NCBI GenBank assembly: GCA_013115145.1
Contig: JAAPAO010000601.1
Location: 1 to 21,112, forward strand
Length of the DNA stretch: 21,112 nt
Source: Perkinsus chesapeaki
Taxonomy: Eukaryota > Perkinsozoa > Perkinsida > Perkinsidae
Reading direction: 5' to 3'
Part shown: piece after piece, positions 10,649 to 19,408 of the stretch
How the letters are laid out: each line of letters opens with the position of its first letter
How positions within the stretch are numbered: the first letter of the stretch is position 1
Position numbers and translations under genes: made by a program
Notes under the pieces: model-generated
Databases searched by the model: none
What the model saw: only the letters and a program-made list of their open reading frames with translations
Told to the model about the DNA's origin: nothing

Positions 10649-12429
10649 ATGGACGCTGACAAGCCTTTAACGGCGGACTCGCTGCCTTCCGAGACCGCGG
10701 AGAGAATTCTCGAGGGCAGCGGCGGCGATGACGAGGCTCCTGGGGGTCCTCTAGGCTCCAATGAGTCTTCGGCATTCCTCACTGGTATCAATCTTGAAAG
10801 GCAAAGGAGAGGGTCTCAAGGGCAAGAGCGAGAAGCTCATGCCATAGAGAACAAAGGGTCTGTCCTGGCCAGCGTACCAGTTGCTGGCCCCAAAGGTATC
10901 ACTTTGAGTGGATGCTGCCCCACACTGATCCTCAGTACTGAACCTCTTCGAGCAACTCAATACTCTAGCATCGACGCTTCCAGAGAGGGTGGTGCAGCTC
11001 TTGGAGCAGCATGAGCATGACTTCATGCTAGCGTATAAAACCCACATGTAGGCTGCTGGACTTGTGAGCTGGATTCCCTCACCATTTTGTACGGGACTTT
11101 GGTCAAAAATCCAAAAATCGTTTTTGGCTTTTTTCGATATTTTCCTCAAGCTCGACTACAGATGTAGCCAGCCACGTGCACATTCTCCCACACTGCCAAC
11201 ACGCTTCACGTCCTTATGCGACAAGGTATACTGTACAGAAGCAATTCCGTGAGTTGAAAGGCAAAGCCGATAAGGAGGATGAAAGGGTGCGCAGAGATAA
11301 CAGAGTTCAAGAGCTCGAAAAGGAACTCAAGTGGTTCATGTCTGAGGCACTTAGACTGGATGCATTATGCAAGGACTATCGGAAGGAGGTGAGAATATCT
11401 GCTAAACTGTATTGCATATGACAAAGGAAATAGGTGGGAAAGTGGCGAAGTCGGGCAGAAACCCTGAGCGAAGATAGGAGGTACCTTGAGGATCAAATGA
11501 AGGCCTCTAAGAGACAGACTAAGGTCAGAAAAGAAACCGCCACCGTTCTCTAAAGCGATGCGGTTCAGGTGTTGAGGGCAGTTCTAGAAAGAGCTCAAGC
11601 ATCAAAGTCCCATCCAGGACCGGAGCCCCCGAGCCAGATGATGCCAGGCAAGTGGAGCGCACATCGATCCTTTTTTACCAGGGGATCGGGACTACAGCTC
11701 TTCTGGACGTACCCCCTGCTCAATTAGATATCTAACCGAGCATAACTGGACGTTGCTTTCTCAGAGCCTGGCCGCCGAGATATGGTGATCTCTCGTGACC
11801 CTCAAGATATGACAGCTGAGCGCAGCAGCGGCACCATGGCGGAGGCTGCCAGTACGGCTGCCTGACGTCACGTGCAGGTGTGTAGCTTCGCTTCGTTATC
11901 AGAGAAGGTATCACCAGAAGAGGCCGAGTATTTGACTAAAATCGGAGAGCTCGAGACGGAGCTGAGAGGTCTCAGGAGGACTCGGAAGATGCTAGAAGAT
12001 GCAGTGACTGAAAGATACGCTCGGCGTTCCGAGCTAGAGGACTTCTTTCTTGCTTGCGTCGACGAGGCCCGAAAAGTAGGCCGCTCGTCTCGTACGTGTG
12101 GACGTTGGTTGATCACGCTGGCTACTTCGAGGCTGATACGCTCAGGATGCCTCAAGGCGGAAATATAGCGGTCATGGTGTCAGAAAGATGTCTCCAGTTA
12201 ACGCTCGACAAGAAGCCATCGATGCTTTGGTATCGAGCGAGGAGGTGCGGCTGTCTTGTACCCGAACGCATGGCGCAGAGCCTGGTGTCAGGTGTTAGTG
12301 TTCCTGTACGAGAAAATGTTCCCACATCGAGCGTCTACGGTAACAGCAGCGGCCAAGGTCGATAACGTGGCAACCAACTCGGCGGCAGAGAAACTACTTA
12401 AGTCCACACGAGGTCGACCTGCGGCGTGA
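10649..12429 (+). CDS. Gene F: conserved-looking coiled-coil protein, unnamed
   Basis: Nine exons join in phase to 395 residues: 10649-10895, 10936-11047, 11226-11388, 11434-11523, 11569-11647, 11765-11851, 11903-12075, 12146-12244 and 12292-12429. An acidic, disordered N-terminus leads into a helical segment ([20 protein letters not shown], then [13 protein letters not shown]). A strongly patterned coiled coil follows: [20 protein letters not shown], then [20 protein letters not shown] and KRQTK. Later come [20 protein letters not shown] and the motif [18 protein letters not shown], then a short C-terminal block ([13 protein letters not shown]). The motif density suggests a conserved protist/ciliate-type coiled-coil family, possibly flagellar given its neighbours, but I do not recognise a named orthologue. 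The intron at 11648-11764 appears to use a GC donor (gcaagt), the only donor that keeps phase. The 178-nt intron 11048-11225 holds a 7-bp hairpin (11111-11127). Confidence 0.75.
11111..11127. repeat. Short A/T-rich hairpin in gene F intron 2
   Basis: Arms ccaaaaa (11111-11117) and tttttgg (11121-11127) flank tcg. It sits in a 178-nt intron, longer than the usual ~40 nt. Low sequence complexity makes chance occurrence more likely than for the MND1 foldback. Confidence 0.7.
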
Positions 12430-12651
12430 TTTTTCGTACATTTCCTGACCCTTTCGGCTTGTTCTGGCATCGACTGGTATATCGTGCGCCATGCACGCTC
12501 TTAGTTGTTTAGGTGAGACTTCCGATTGGCAAGTGGCAGCCAGCAAAGTACTCATGGAAGATGACCAGCATGCTAACCGATGATATTGTTGAGCAAATAC
12601 CTGTCCTTTGCGTTCTTCGCTTGTGGTGTATCACGAAGGGTGGCTCCTTTA

Positions 12652-14860
12652 ATGTCCGCATCGTCTAACTATCCATCATCTGCGGTGCCTAGTGGAGGGT
12701 TGAATAACCTGCCGCGCCCCGCATTGATCCCATTGCCAGGACTGGCTGTGAAAACGACTTGCATTCTACATCAGTGAGTCAGACAGATTTTTTTCCATGT
12801 GATGACTGCTCCTGTGCGTGCAATCTTTGACCAGCTTCATCTCAGGCGCCCCAATGCATCTACGAAGCTTTTCGTAAACATTTGCGGGCACCCACTAGTG
12901 GAGGGCCCTCTTTTGCCGAGCGGTGCCCGAGCCGATGGACACCTTGTTGATAAAATGGGCATCAAAAATATGCAGGTGATCGTGCCACGTATTCGTTGAG
13001 CCAGATCGCCGTCACAACGCATCAGGTCCCAGTGGACGTGGGAAGTTTCAGGCGAGTCTTCGATCACTCGGGAAATAGTTGTGCAGCTGTCGATGTTGTC
13101 TTCACCCCATGGCTAGTGTCGAAGGCGGCCGACTGCGTGCCTGCGATCCAGAAAAGAGAGAAGGTGTGCTAAGTCTCTGAGTTGATATGACGCGGTTACG
13201 GTGGCATTGGCTTCAGATTGACGATGCACGACAATCACTGGTTTTGGATCTCTTAGGAGTAGCTTTCAGGAATGTCCAGGGTTTTGTGAAACCTATTCGG
13301 GAAGTGCACACCAGGGGATGGAAGTAAACCGACAGATTAACACGGGCTGGGGATCTCTGTTCAGGTTTCTGAAAGCCTCCTACAAGTTCCTCGATGAGCA
13401 GACTAATAAGCCGGTGGACTTTGAACCAGCGGATGAACAAGCTGATAATACAGGAAGTGACGAGGCAGCTCAGCGAGATGTGGTCGAAGAGGATCAAGGA
13501 TCAAAGCTTATTGAAGTAAGATTCTCCCTTGGGATGGCTCTTTCCCGTTACGAAGCCCGTCCCTTATTGAAGTACACTGAGCTCCAATGCCGCGGTAGAC
13601 CAGTACCAGTTTCGTCGTCCACGGGAAGCATGCGGCGTGACAGCACCTACCCATGTGCAAGGGGGGAAAACAGCACCGGGCGCGCGCGTTTTCCGCGTTT
13701 TACCGCGGACCCAAATCAAATTAAGGTCCGCGGTCAGAGTCTCCAGGGCGACCTTGAGTGTGCTGCGACAACTAAGCTGCAAACTGATTTTTGTAATGTC
13801 GAATCCTAGTCACCTCGTATATTTCGCATTTACGAGGCCCTCAGATGGGAGTTGCATCCATATTGAAGGCTTCCGATCGACACTACCTTCGACCCTAACG
13901 TAGATATTGACTAAATCAAAAACGTACGCAAGAAAGGTCGATGGCAGTATATACGGCGAGTTTGAGTGCCAAACGAAAGGGAAGGTCCTAAACCAACAAG
14001 GAAAATGGTCGATGCAGGGCTCGAACCTGCGACCCTCGCGTTATTAGCACGATGCTCTAACCGACTGAGCTAAACGACCGCTTGTTAACAAACTGCGTGA
14101 GTCAGCGTCATCATATCGAGAATTTCTCAATCAGGTAGTCAGTGATAATTCCCAACCCTCTCGGAAAAGTCGAAATATTTTGAAAAAGGGCTTCCTCAAT
14201 GACACTAAAGGTGCCCTCTATGGCGAATCTGGAAGCACCGAAGGCATTTTACCGGAGAACGCCGGAGATCCAATGGGGTGGCTGCCGAAGAAATTGCGAC
14301 AGTCATGCAAGATTGTTGATAGTAAGCCCTTCTTTGCAGACTTTCATTTAGCACCTGTGAGAACCAAAGGAGCACCCGACTAACGTTCGGTCTACAATTG
14401 TTTCATCACTTCTCTTGTAGCCGCCAATGTGGCAACTGAGAGTGCGCTGCCGGCCACTACACTCCACAGCGAGCAGTCTGAGATGCAGAAAGAACTCGAA
14501 GAAATATTTAACAAGCACTCATATAACTCCATGTGGTCCGAAGATAAACCGCAAGCAGAGGAACAAGCCAAACCAGTAAGGGGGTTATTTGCCCGCCTCT
14601 CAGCCCCGTCATTCATGCGGACTCAGGAGGCACCTCGAGATCCTGAGGTGACGATGGAGACGGTAGACGGGAAACTGATATGTACGGTCCCAGTTCCGGA
14701 GGAGACTGATGTCGCTAGTTTCGACATTGAGTTGAGCACTCTTGCAATCCGGATAGAAGGTAAGGAGTATCCAATACCAGCGAGAGTAGATGAGACCGCC
14801 GCCAAAGCCAAGTTCAGCAAGAAGCGGCATGTCATTACACTGACCGCTCCTCTGGTATGA
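12652..14860 (+). CDS. Gene G: PIH1 and CS-domain protein, dynein-assembly-factor type
   Basis: Exons 12652-12773, 12846-12975, 13026-13163, 13217-13323, 13365-13515, 14135-14321 and 14421-14860 join in phase to 424 residues. Residues ~30-185 match a PIH1 domain: PLPGLAVKT, then KLFVNICGHPLVEGP, DKMGIKNMQVPVDVGSF, FDHSGNSCAAVDVVF and WKFLKASYKF. A middle block contains LKKGFLNDTKGALYG and DPMGWLPKKLR. The last ~90 residues form a CS (p23-like) fold ending in AKAKFSKKRHVITLTAPLV. PIH1 plus CS is the layout of DNAAF2/kintoun and PIH1D proteins, Hsp90/R2TP co-chaperones that preassemble axonemal dynein arms in the cytoplasm (family knowledge); which paralogue this is I cannot say. A Met at 12580 is an alternative start in the same frame. 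Intron 5 (13516-14134) is 619 nt and carries an antisense tRNA gene. Confidence 0.85.
13702..13734. repeat. 10-bp perfect inverted repeat in the large gene G intron
   Basis: Arms accgcggacc (13702-13711) and ggtccgcggt (13725-13734) surround a 13-nt A-rich loop. It lies in the 619-nt intron of gene G, about 270 nt from the tRNA-Ile gene, next to an alternating CG stretch (13680-13687). Confidence 0.9.
14002..14005 (-). terminator. Pol III T-run terminator of tRNA-Ile
   Basis: Four T residues on the - strand follow the discriminator base with no spacer. This is the minimal eukaryotic RNA polymerase III terminator and supports an active tRNA gene. Confidence 0.75.
14006..14079 (-). tRNA. tRNA-Ile (anticodon AAU)
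   Basis: The reverse complement folds as a standard 74-nt tRNA including an A discriminator. The acceptor starts GGTCGTT and pairs with ATCGACC, with a single U-U mismatch. The D-arm begins TAGCTCAGTCGG and fits the A box. The anticodon stem TCGTG/CGCGA closes the loop CTAATAA, giving anticodon AAT for Ile. The T-arm GCAGG-TTCGAGC-CCTGC fits the B box. There is no intron and no encoded CCA. Directly after the discriminator comes TTTT (14002-14005 on the complement), a Pol III terminator. The gene lies antisense inside intron 5 of the PIH1-CS gene. Confidence 0.96.
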
Positions 14861-14969
14861 CTTCTGTGGCACCATGGCTAGTGTATCCCGCTGATGCTAT
14901 ATTGCGTTGCTTTGCAAATAGTAAATTGATCCATGCACATCTGCCTGCTAGTTAGCTTGATCGTTCAAT

Positions 14970-16961
14970 ATGCCACGCGAAGTTGTAACGATACAAGTCG
15001 GACAGTGCGGAAATCAAATTGGTTGGAGATTCTGGGACCTGGTCATCCGAGAGCACTCAGCCGAAGCTCGCCGACGGAAAGCCCAAGGTCAGCCCATAGT
15101 GTAGGTATCATCTTATTGCGGTATACGGAACCTCAAGCTAGATACGATGACAGCATGTCCACCTTCTTTCGGAACGTTGATGCCAACGGTGCAGACATTC
15201 CAGCCGGCTCCGATGCCCCCCTCGAGAACATGCGCGCGAGAGCTATACTTGTTGATATGGAGCAAGGCGTCATCAATCAGGTGAGAGTGTTTCAGTGGGA
15301 CCGCGGTGGGATAACCTCACTTAGGTGCTGAATAGCAAAATTGGCAGCTTGTTCCGTGATCCGAAGAGGCCTAATGATTGTCGCCAGCAACAGTGTGTCA
15401 CAGATGTCTCCGGTGCCGGCAACAACTGGGCTCATGGCTACTATGGGTTAGTAACTTCACTGCCTTCGCATATCTACCGGCCTGTTAGGTACGGCTCAAC
15501 CTATGGTGACTCCGTTATGGAGAAGGTTCGGTATGCAGTAGAAGCCTGTGACAGCCTTCAAGCCTTCTTCTGCGTCAACTCACTCGGTGGCGGCACCGGC
15601 AGTGGTCTCGGCTCGTACATCCTAGAGCGGCTCGCTGATGAGTGACCAATCCATTCACCTTTCAATGGCAATGCTTGGTCAGGTACGGTTCGAAGGCCTA
15701 TCGTTTCGTATCGGCCTTGTTCCCTACGCTCGATGCCGAGGACGATGTGATAACCTCTCCGTACAATGCGATACTGTCCTTGACCAAGTTGAGGGAGAAT
15801 GCGAGCTGTGTGCTCCCCATCAGTAGGACTTCTCATATAGGACGGTGATCATTGCCCGATAGGTAACGACGCCTTGGCCCGCATCGTCAATACCTACAAT
15901 GCTTCCGCAGCAATGGTGAACGGAACTACGCATAGGGATGCTGGAGGTGGCATGTTTGCCAATAAGCAAACCTCGTTCGACGATATGAATTCTATTGTAG
16001 CTAGGTAGGCACACCCACTTGTCATTTTCGCATTGCGCTTCAGGTGCTGGCTGGACCTCACGGCTTCTATGAGGTTCGAGGGATCCCTTAACGTTGATCT
16101 CAACGAGATCACGTCCAATCTGGTGCCTTTCCCCAATACGCACTTTTTGCTGCCAGCCCTCAGTCCCGTCTCTCAACGGTAGCCATCATCAGCCCTTCGC
16201 TTCATCACTTTCGGATCTATCACTTTCACCGTTGTCAGCTCTAAAGACGTGCGTCTACAACCTCGCAGCTTCGACCATATGTTCTCGGATGCGTTCTTGC
16301 CCGGTTCTCAACTTGTTGGATCGGGTGCCGGAATCGACCCTCGAGCTTCCCTCTCCCTTGCTTCAGCCTTCCTACTGCGAGGTGCTGCGCTTTCACCATC
16401 AACTCCGTCCAGATCTATCTCAGGTGATTGCTCCTTGAATGACGTGAACAGGAATGTATCCCGAATAAAGAAGACGCTCAATCGCCCGGCTTACCTCGAC
16501 GACTGCTACAAGATCGGCATTTGTAACGTATTGCCGACAGCAATAAGCGCAACTGCTGGAAGGGCCAATAACACCGCTTTTCCGCAAGTTCCCCATCCAG
16601 CTCTTCAGAATGAATTCCCCATAGGTACTCTCTATTGTCTTTGGTAAACAGTTGTGCGATTCGTCCCGTTTTCGAGAAGATGCACGGCAACTTTTGGCGC
16701 TTATACAAGCGGAAAGCTCACGTCCACCATTACACCGAGCAAGTGCCCCTACCGTTTACTCTTGCCATCACTTTCAATAGGTTCATGGACCAAGGCGTGT
16801 TCGATGAAGCACGCCAAACTTTGCGCACGATGATGGATGATTATAGTGAGGCGCGTTATACCGACTCTGCCGCCAAGACGGCAGCAATCCAGAAGACGTC
16901 GCTCACAGGAATACGTAAGGAATTCGCCTTTGGTAGGCTGATGCCTCGCATGCTTGTATAA
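14970..16961 (+). CDS. TUBE1: Gene H: epsilon-tubulin
   Basis: Eleven exons join in phase to 504 residues (about 475 is usual): 14970-15100, 15142-15280, 15325-15446, 15489-15641, 15683-15822, 15863-16004, 16044-16178, 16239-16381, 16424-16532, 16625-16744 and 16781-16961. The start [20 protein letters not shown] is a tubulin N-terminus, and the GTP-binding signature GGGTGSGLG is intact. Family-specific blocks identify the epsilon class: [57 protein letters not shown] and [12 protein letters not shown]. Epsilon-tubulin is needed for triplet microtubules in centrioles and basal bodies, so it fits a flagellated stage. Introns 9 (16533-16624) and 10 (16745-16780) keep phase only with GC donors, so those two junctions are less certain. 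The C-terminal tail after [11 protein letters not shown] has no clear match. The gene starts only 109 nt after the PIH1-CS stop and converges on BiP. Confidence 0.93.
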
Positions 16962-17008
16962 AGTTTCACTTCCGACTATATGTTGGTTGATCAATTAAAG
17001 TGAAGTGA
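16962..17008. other. 3' flank between epsilon-tubulin and the snoRNA cluster
   Basis: Only 47 nt separate the epsilon-tubulin stop from the nearest snoRNA terminal stem, so the 3' untranslated region of epsilon-tubulin mRNA very likely overlaps the snoRNA units in antisense. No polyadenylation signal is recognisable. Confidence 0.4.
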
Positions 17009-17095
17009 TGTCTCAGAAAGTGTGTAATTGATCGGCAGCAGGACATGCCTTACCGAAACGAGGAATTCCAATTTAGACACTTTTCATCATCGACA
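17009..17095 (-). ncRNA. C/D-box snoRNA, copy 1 (distal to BiP)
   Basis: Read on the - strand: a 4-bp terminal stem (TGTC at the 5' end, GACA at the 3' end), C box ATGATGA (complement of 17084-17090) and D box CTGA (complement of 17013-17016). Between them lies GGAATTCCTCGTT (complement of 17057-17069), which is antisense to the conserved 18S rRNA segment AACGAGGAATTCC, recalled from known 18S sequences. An internal hairpin has outer pair CGG/CCG and inner pair AGG/CCT. AAAGTGT just after the C box can pair with ACACTTT just before the D box. No convincing D' or C' box is seen, so the modified nucleotide cannot be stated. Confidence 0.85.
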
Positions 17096-17115
17096 AGTGG
17101 TTAAGATTCATTGTT

Positions 17116-17203
17116 GCATCTCAGAAGGTGTGTAACGATCGGCATCGGCTAAAGCCTAACCGAAACGAGGAATTCCAATTTAGACACTTTTCATCATCGA
17201 TGC
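17116..17203 (-). ncRNA. C/D-box snoRNA, copy 2
   Basis: This has the same layout as copy 1: terminal stem GCATC/GATGC (5 bp, different in sequence from copy 1 but still paired), C box ATGATGA (complement of 17191-17197), D box CTGA (complement of 17121-17124), and the same 13-nt 18S-antisense element (complement of 17164-17176). The internal hairpin keeps outer CGG/CCG, while the inner stem has changed to GGC/GCC on both sides. These paired changes show the RNA structure is under selection. Confidence 0.87.
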
Positions 17204-17215
17204 TGTGCAGTTAGT

Positions 17216-17305
17216 CTCGTCAGAGATGTGTGTACTCAATCAGCATGGGGCGGAAACCCTGACTGAAACGAGGAATTCCAATTTAGACACTTTTCATCAT
17301 TCGGG
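17216..17305 (-). ncRNA. C/D-box snoRNA, copy 3 (proximal to BiP)
   Basis: C box ATGATGA (complement of 17294-17300), D box CTGA (complement of 17220-17223) and the 18S-antisense element (complement of 17267-17279) are all kept. The outer internal stem has changed from CGG/CCG to CAG/CTG and the inner stem to GGG/CCC, both compensatory. The terminal stem is weaker (CCCG/CGAG, three of four pairs). It starts about 130 nt downstream of the BiP stop codon on the same strand. Confidence 0.82.
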
Positions 17306-17437
17306 ACTTTTTCATTTAGTATTCTACTAGGCAGGAGTCAAACACCAAGATGTACTCAACGCGACAGCGTTGTTTAGTTTTGGGAAGCACGAAAGTAACC
17401 AGTATAAAAACATAGTATTTGAGGAAACTCATAAAGC
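17306..17437 (-). other. BiP 3' flank with a small hairpin
   Basis: This is the segment between the BiP stop and snoRNA copy 3. It holds a perfect 6-bp hairpin, caacgc/gcgttg with a 4-nt loop, at 17357-17372. The hairpin could act in BiP mRNA 3' end formation or in releasing the downstream snoRNAs, but there is no direct evidence. Confidence 0.5.
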
Positions 17438-19408
17438 TTACAACTCATCGGGAGAGTCGTACTCATCATCATCATAATCCTCATCCTCCTCAGCAGCACC
17501 ACTGTTATAGTATTTCGAGACGATAGGGGCGCAAACCTTCTCGACTTCCTTTTGCTGATCCTTGATCTCATCGGGCTCGGCGGTCTCGCCGTTGCTCTCA
17601 AGCCAGTCTTCACCATCGCTCACTGCGTCGAGAACTTCGTTCTTTTCGTCTTCGTCCATCTTCTCACCAAGACCCTTGAAAGAGCCGCTTCCCTCGACCG
17701 CGGACCTCATAGCACGGAGATAGCTGTCAAAGGCGTTCTTAGCATCAAGACGCTCCTTAACCTTCTTATCCTCTTCAGCGTACTTCTCAGCATCCTTGAT
17801 CATGGACTCAATCTCATCCTCGCTCAGGCGACCCTTATCGTTGGTGATGGTGATCTTCTCAGACTTGCCAGTGCCCTTATCCTCAGCCTTCACATTAAGA
17901 ATGCCATTAGCATCGATCTCGAAGGTGACCTCAATCTGGGGTTGACCACGAGGAGCCGGAGGAATGCCGGACAACTCGAACTTGCCGAGCTGATGGTTAT
18001 CCTTGGTCAAAGGACGCTCGCCTTCAAACACTTGAATGCTCACAGCGGGCTGGTTATCCTGATAGGTGGAGAAAGTCTGAGACTTCTTAGTTGGGATGAC
18101 AGTGTTACGGCCAATGATCTTAGTCATAACGCCTCCAACTGTCTCGATACCGAGGGTCAATGGAGTGACATCTAACAAGAGAAGATCTTGACTGGCTTCG
18201 CCCTTCAAGATACCACCCTGAACAGCTGCACCGTAGGCAACGGCCTCATCGGGGTTGATGCCACGGTTGGGCTCCTTGCCGTTGAAGAAGTCCTTAATGA
18301 GAGCCTGCACCTTGGGAATACGAGTAGAGCCACCAACAAGGACAACCTCATCGACATCGCTCTTAGCCATACCAGCATCCGAGAGCACAGACTTTACAGG
18401 GCCCAAAGTGTTCTTGAATAAATCAGCGTTTAGCTCCTCGAAACGAGCACGAGACAAAGTCTCAGAGAAATCGATACCATCCATGATATTCTCGATTTCA
18501 ATACGGACCTGGTGGGTAGACGATAGAGCGCGCTTAGCCTTCTCGACTTCACGACGAAGCTTGGCGAGTGCACGGGGATCAGTACGAAGATCCTTCTTGT
18601 TCTTCTTCTGGAAGACCTTGATAAAGTGATCCATTACACGCTGATCGAAATCTTCACCACCGAGATGGGTATCACCAGCAGTAGCGACAACTTCGAATAC
18701 ACCATTATCAATGGTAAGAAGGGACACATCAAAAGTACCACCACCAAGATCATACACCAAAATGTTCTCCTCGTTCTTCTTATCAAGACCATAGGCAATA
18801 GCAGCTGCAGTGGGCTCGTTAATAATACGAAGGACATTCAAGCCAGCGATGGTACCGGCATCCTTGGTGGCTTGTCTCTGGGCATCATTGAAATAGGCAG
18901 GGACGGTGATAACAGCGTTCTTGACTTCACTTCCCAAGTAGTTCTCAGCGGTCTCCTTCATCTTACCCAAAACCATAGCAGATATCTCCTCAGGATTAAA
19001 TAGCTTATCCTCACCCTTGACCTCAACAGAAATCATAGGCTTGTCGTTCTTGTTGACAATCTTATATGGTAGGAGCTTCTTATCACGCTGAACAGTCTTA
19101 TCATTGTAACGGCGACCGATAAGCCTCTTAACATCGAAAACGGTGTTATGAGGGTTCACAGGGGCCTCGTTCTTAGCAGCCTCACCCACAAAGCGATCCT
19201 CGTCAGTAAAGGAGACGTAGGAAGGGGTGATACGGTTACCTTGATCGTTGGGGATAATTTCAACACGACCGTTCTTATATACGCCGACACAGGAGTAGGT
19301 AGTACCCAAATCAATGCCGACCACGGGACCATCAATTTTTTCACCGCTGTCCTTGGCCCCGAGAACAGAGGTTGCCACTAAGGCAAGAGCAGGTAAAAGG
19401 AACTTCAT
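17438..19408 (-). CDS. BiP: BiP/GRP78, ER-lumenal Hsp70
   Basis: A single exon of 656 codons, full length for BiP. A cleavable signal peptide ([18 protein letters not shown]) precedes the ATPase domain with Hsp70 signatures GIDLGTTYS (from residue 31), [14 protein letters not shown] and [14 protein letters not shown]. The interdomain linker and substrate-binding domain follow ([19 protein letters not shown], then [20 protein letters not shown]), then the helical lid. The C-terminus is acidic and ends SPDEL, an ER-retrieval signal of the KDEL type with Pro in place of Lys. BiP folds secreted proteins in the ER and buffers the unfolded-protein response. Unlike all its neighbours the gene has no introns and its codon choice looks strongly biased, as expected for high expression. 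On the - strand an AG acceptor-like TATTTAG ends 12 nt before the ATG, a possible trans-splice or leader-intron site. Confidence 0.98.
   Translation of the reverse strand: MKFLLPALALVATSVLGAKDSGEKIDGPVVGIDLGTTYSCVGVYKNGRVEIIPNDQGNRITPSYVSFTDEDRFVGEAAKNEAPVNPHNTVFDVKRLIGRRYNDKTVQRDKKLLPYKIVNKNDKPMISVEVKGEDKLFNPEEISAMVLGKMKETAENYLGSEVKNAVITVPAYFNDAQRQATKDAGTIAGLNVLRIINEPTAAAIAYGLDKKNEENILVYDLGGGTFDVSLLTIDNGVFEVVATAGDTHLGGEDFDQRVMDHFIKVFQKKNKKDLRTDPRALAKLRREVEKAKRALSSTHQVRIEIENIMDGIDFSETLSRARFEELNADLFKNTLGPVKSVLSDAGMAKSDVDEVVLVGGSTRIPKVQALIKDFFNGKEPNRGINPDEAVAYGAAVQGGILKGEASQDLLLLDVTPLTLGIETVGGVMTKIIGRNTVIPTKKSQTFSTYQDNQPAVSIQVFEGERPLTKDNHQLGKFELSGIPPAPRGQPQIEVTFEIDANGILNVKAEDKGTGKSEKITITNDKGRLSEDEIESMIKDAEKYAEEDKKVKERLDAKNAFDSYLRAMRSAVEGSGSFKGLGEKMDEDEKNEVLDAVSDGEDWLESNGETAEPDEIKDQQKEVEKVCAPIVSKYYNSGAAEEDEDYDDDEYDSPDEL

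Noticed and set aside
14006-14079. tRNA-derived SINE head
   Set aside because: The tRNA is complete, with good arms and a terminator directly after the discriminator; no tRNA-unrelated body or tail follows.
13516-14180. Splitting the PIH1 and CS parts into two genes
   Set aside because: The part after the tRNA lacks an in-frame ATG near its start, the acceptor at 14134 matches the donor phase at 13515, and PIH1 plus CS is a known single-protein layout. cDNA would settle it.
17009-17305. CRISPR-like or satellite reading of the three repeats
   Set aside because: There are only three copies, the identity is confined to one block, and the variable parts keep base pairing and C/D boxes. That fits paralogous snoRNAs and not spacers or a satellite. 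The internal gaattc is part of the rRNA-complementary element, not a sign of cloning.
17552-19381. Long open frames on the + strand across BiP (up to 207 codons)
   Set aside because: They are antisense shadows produced by the biased codon use of the BiP gene and have no recognisable motifs.
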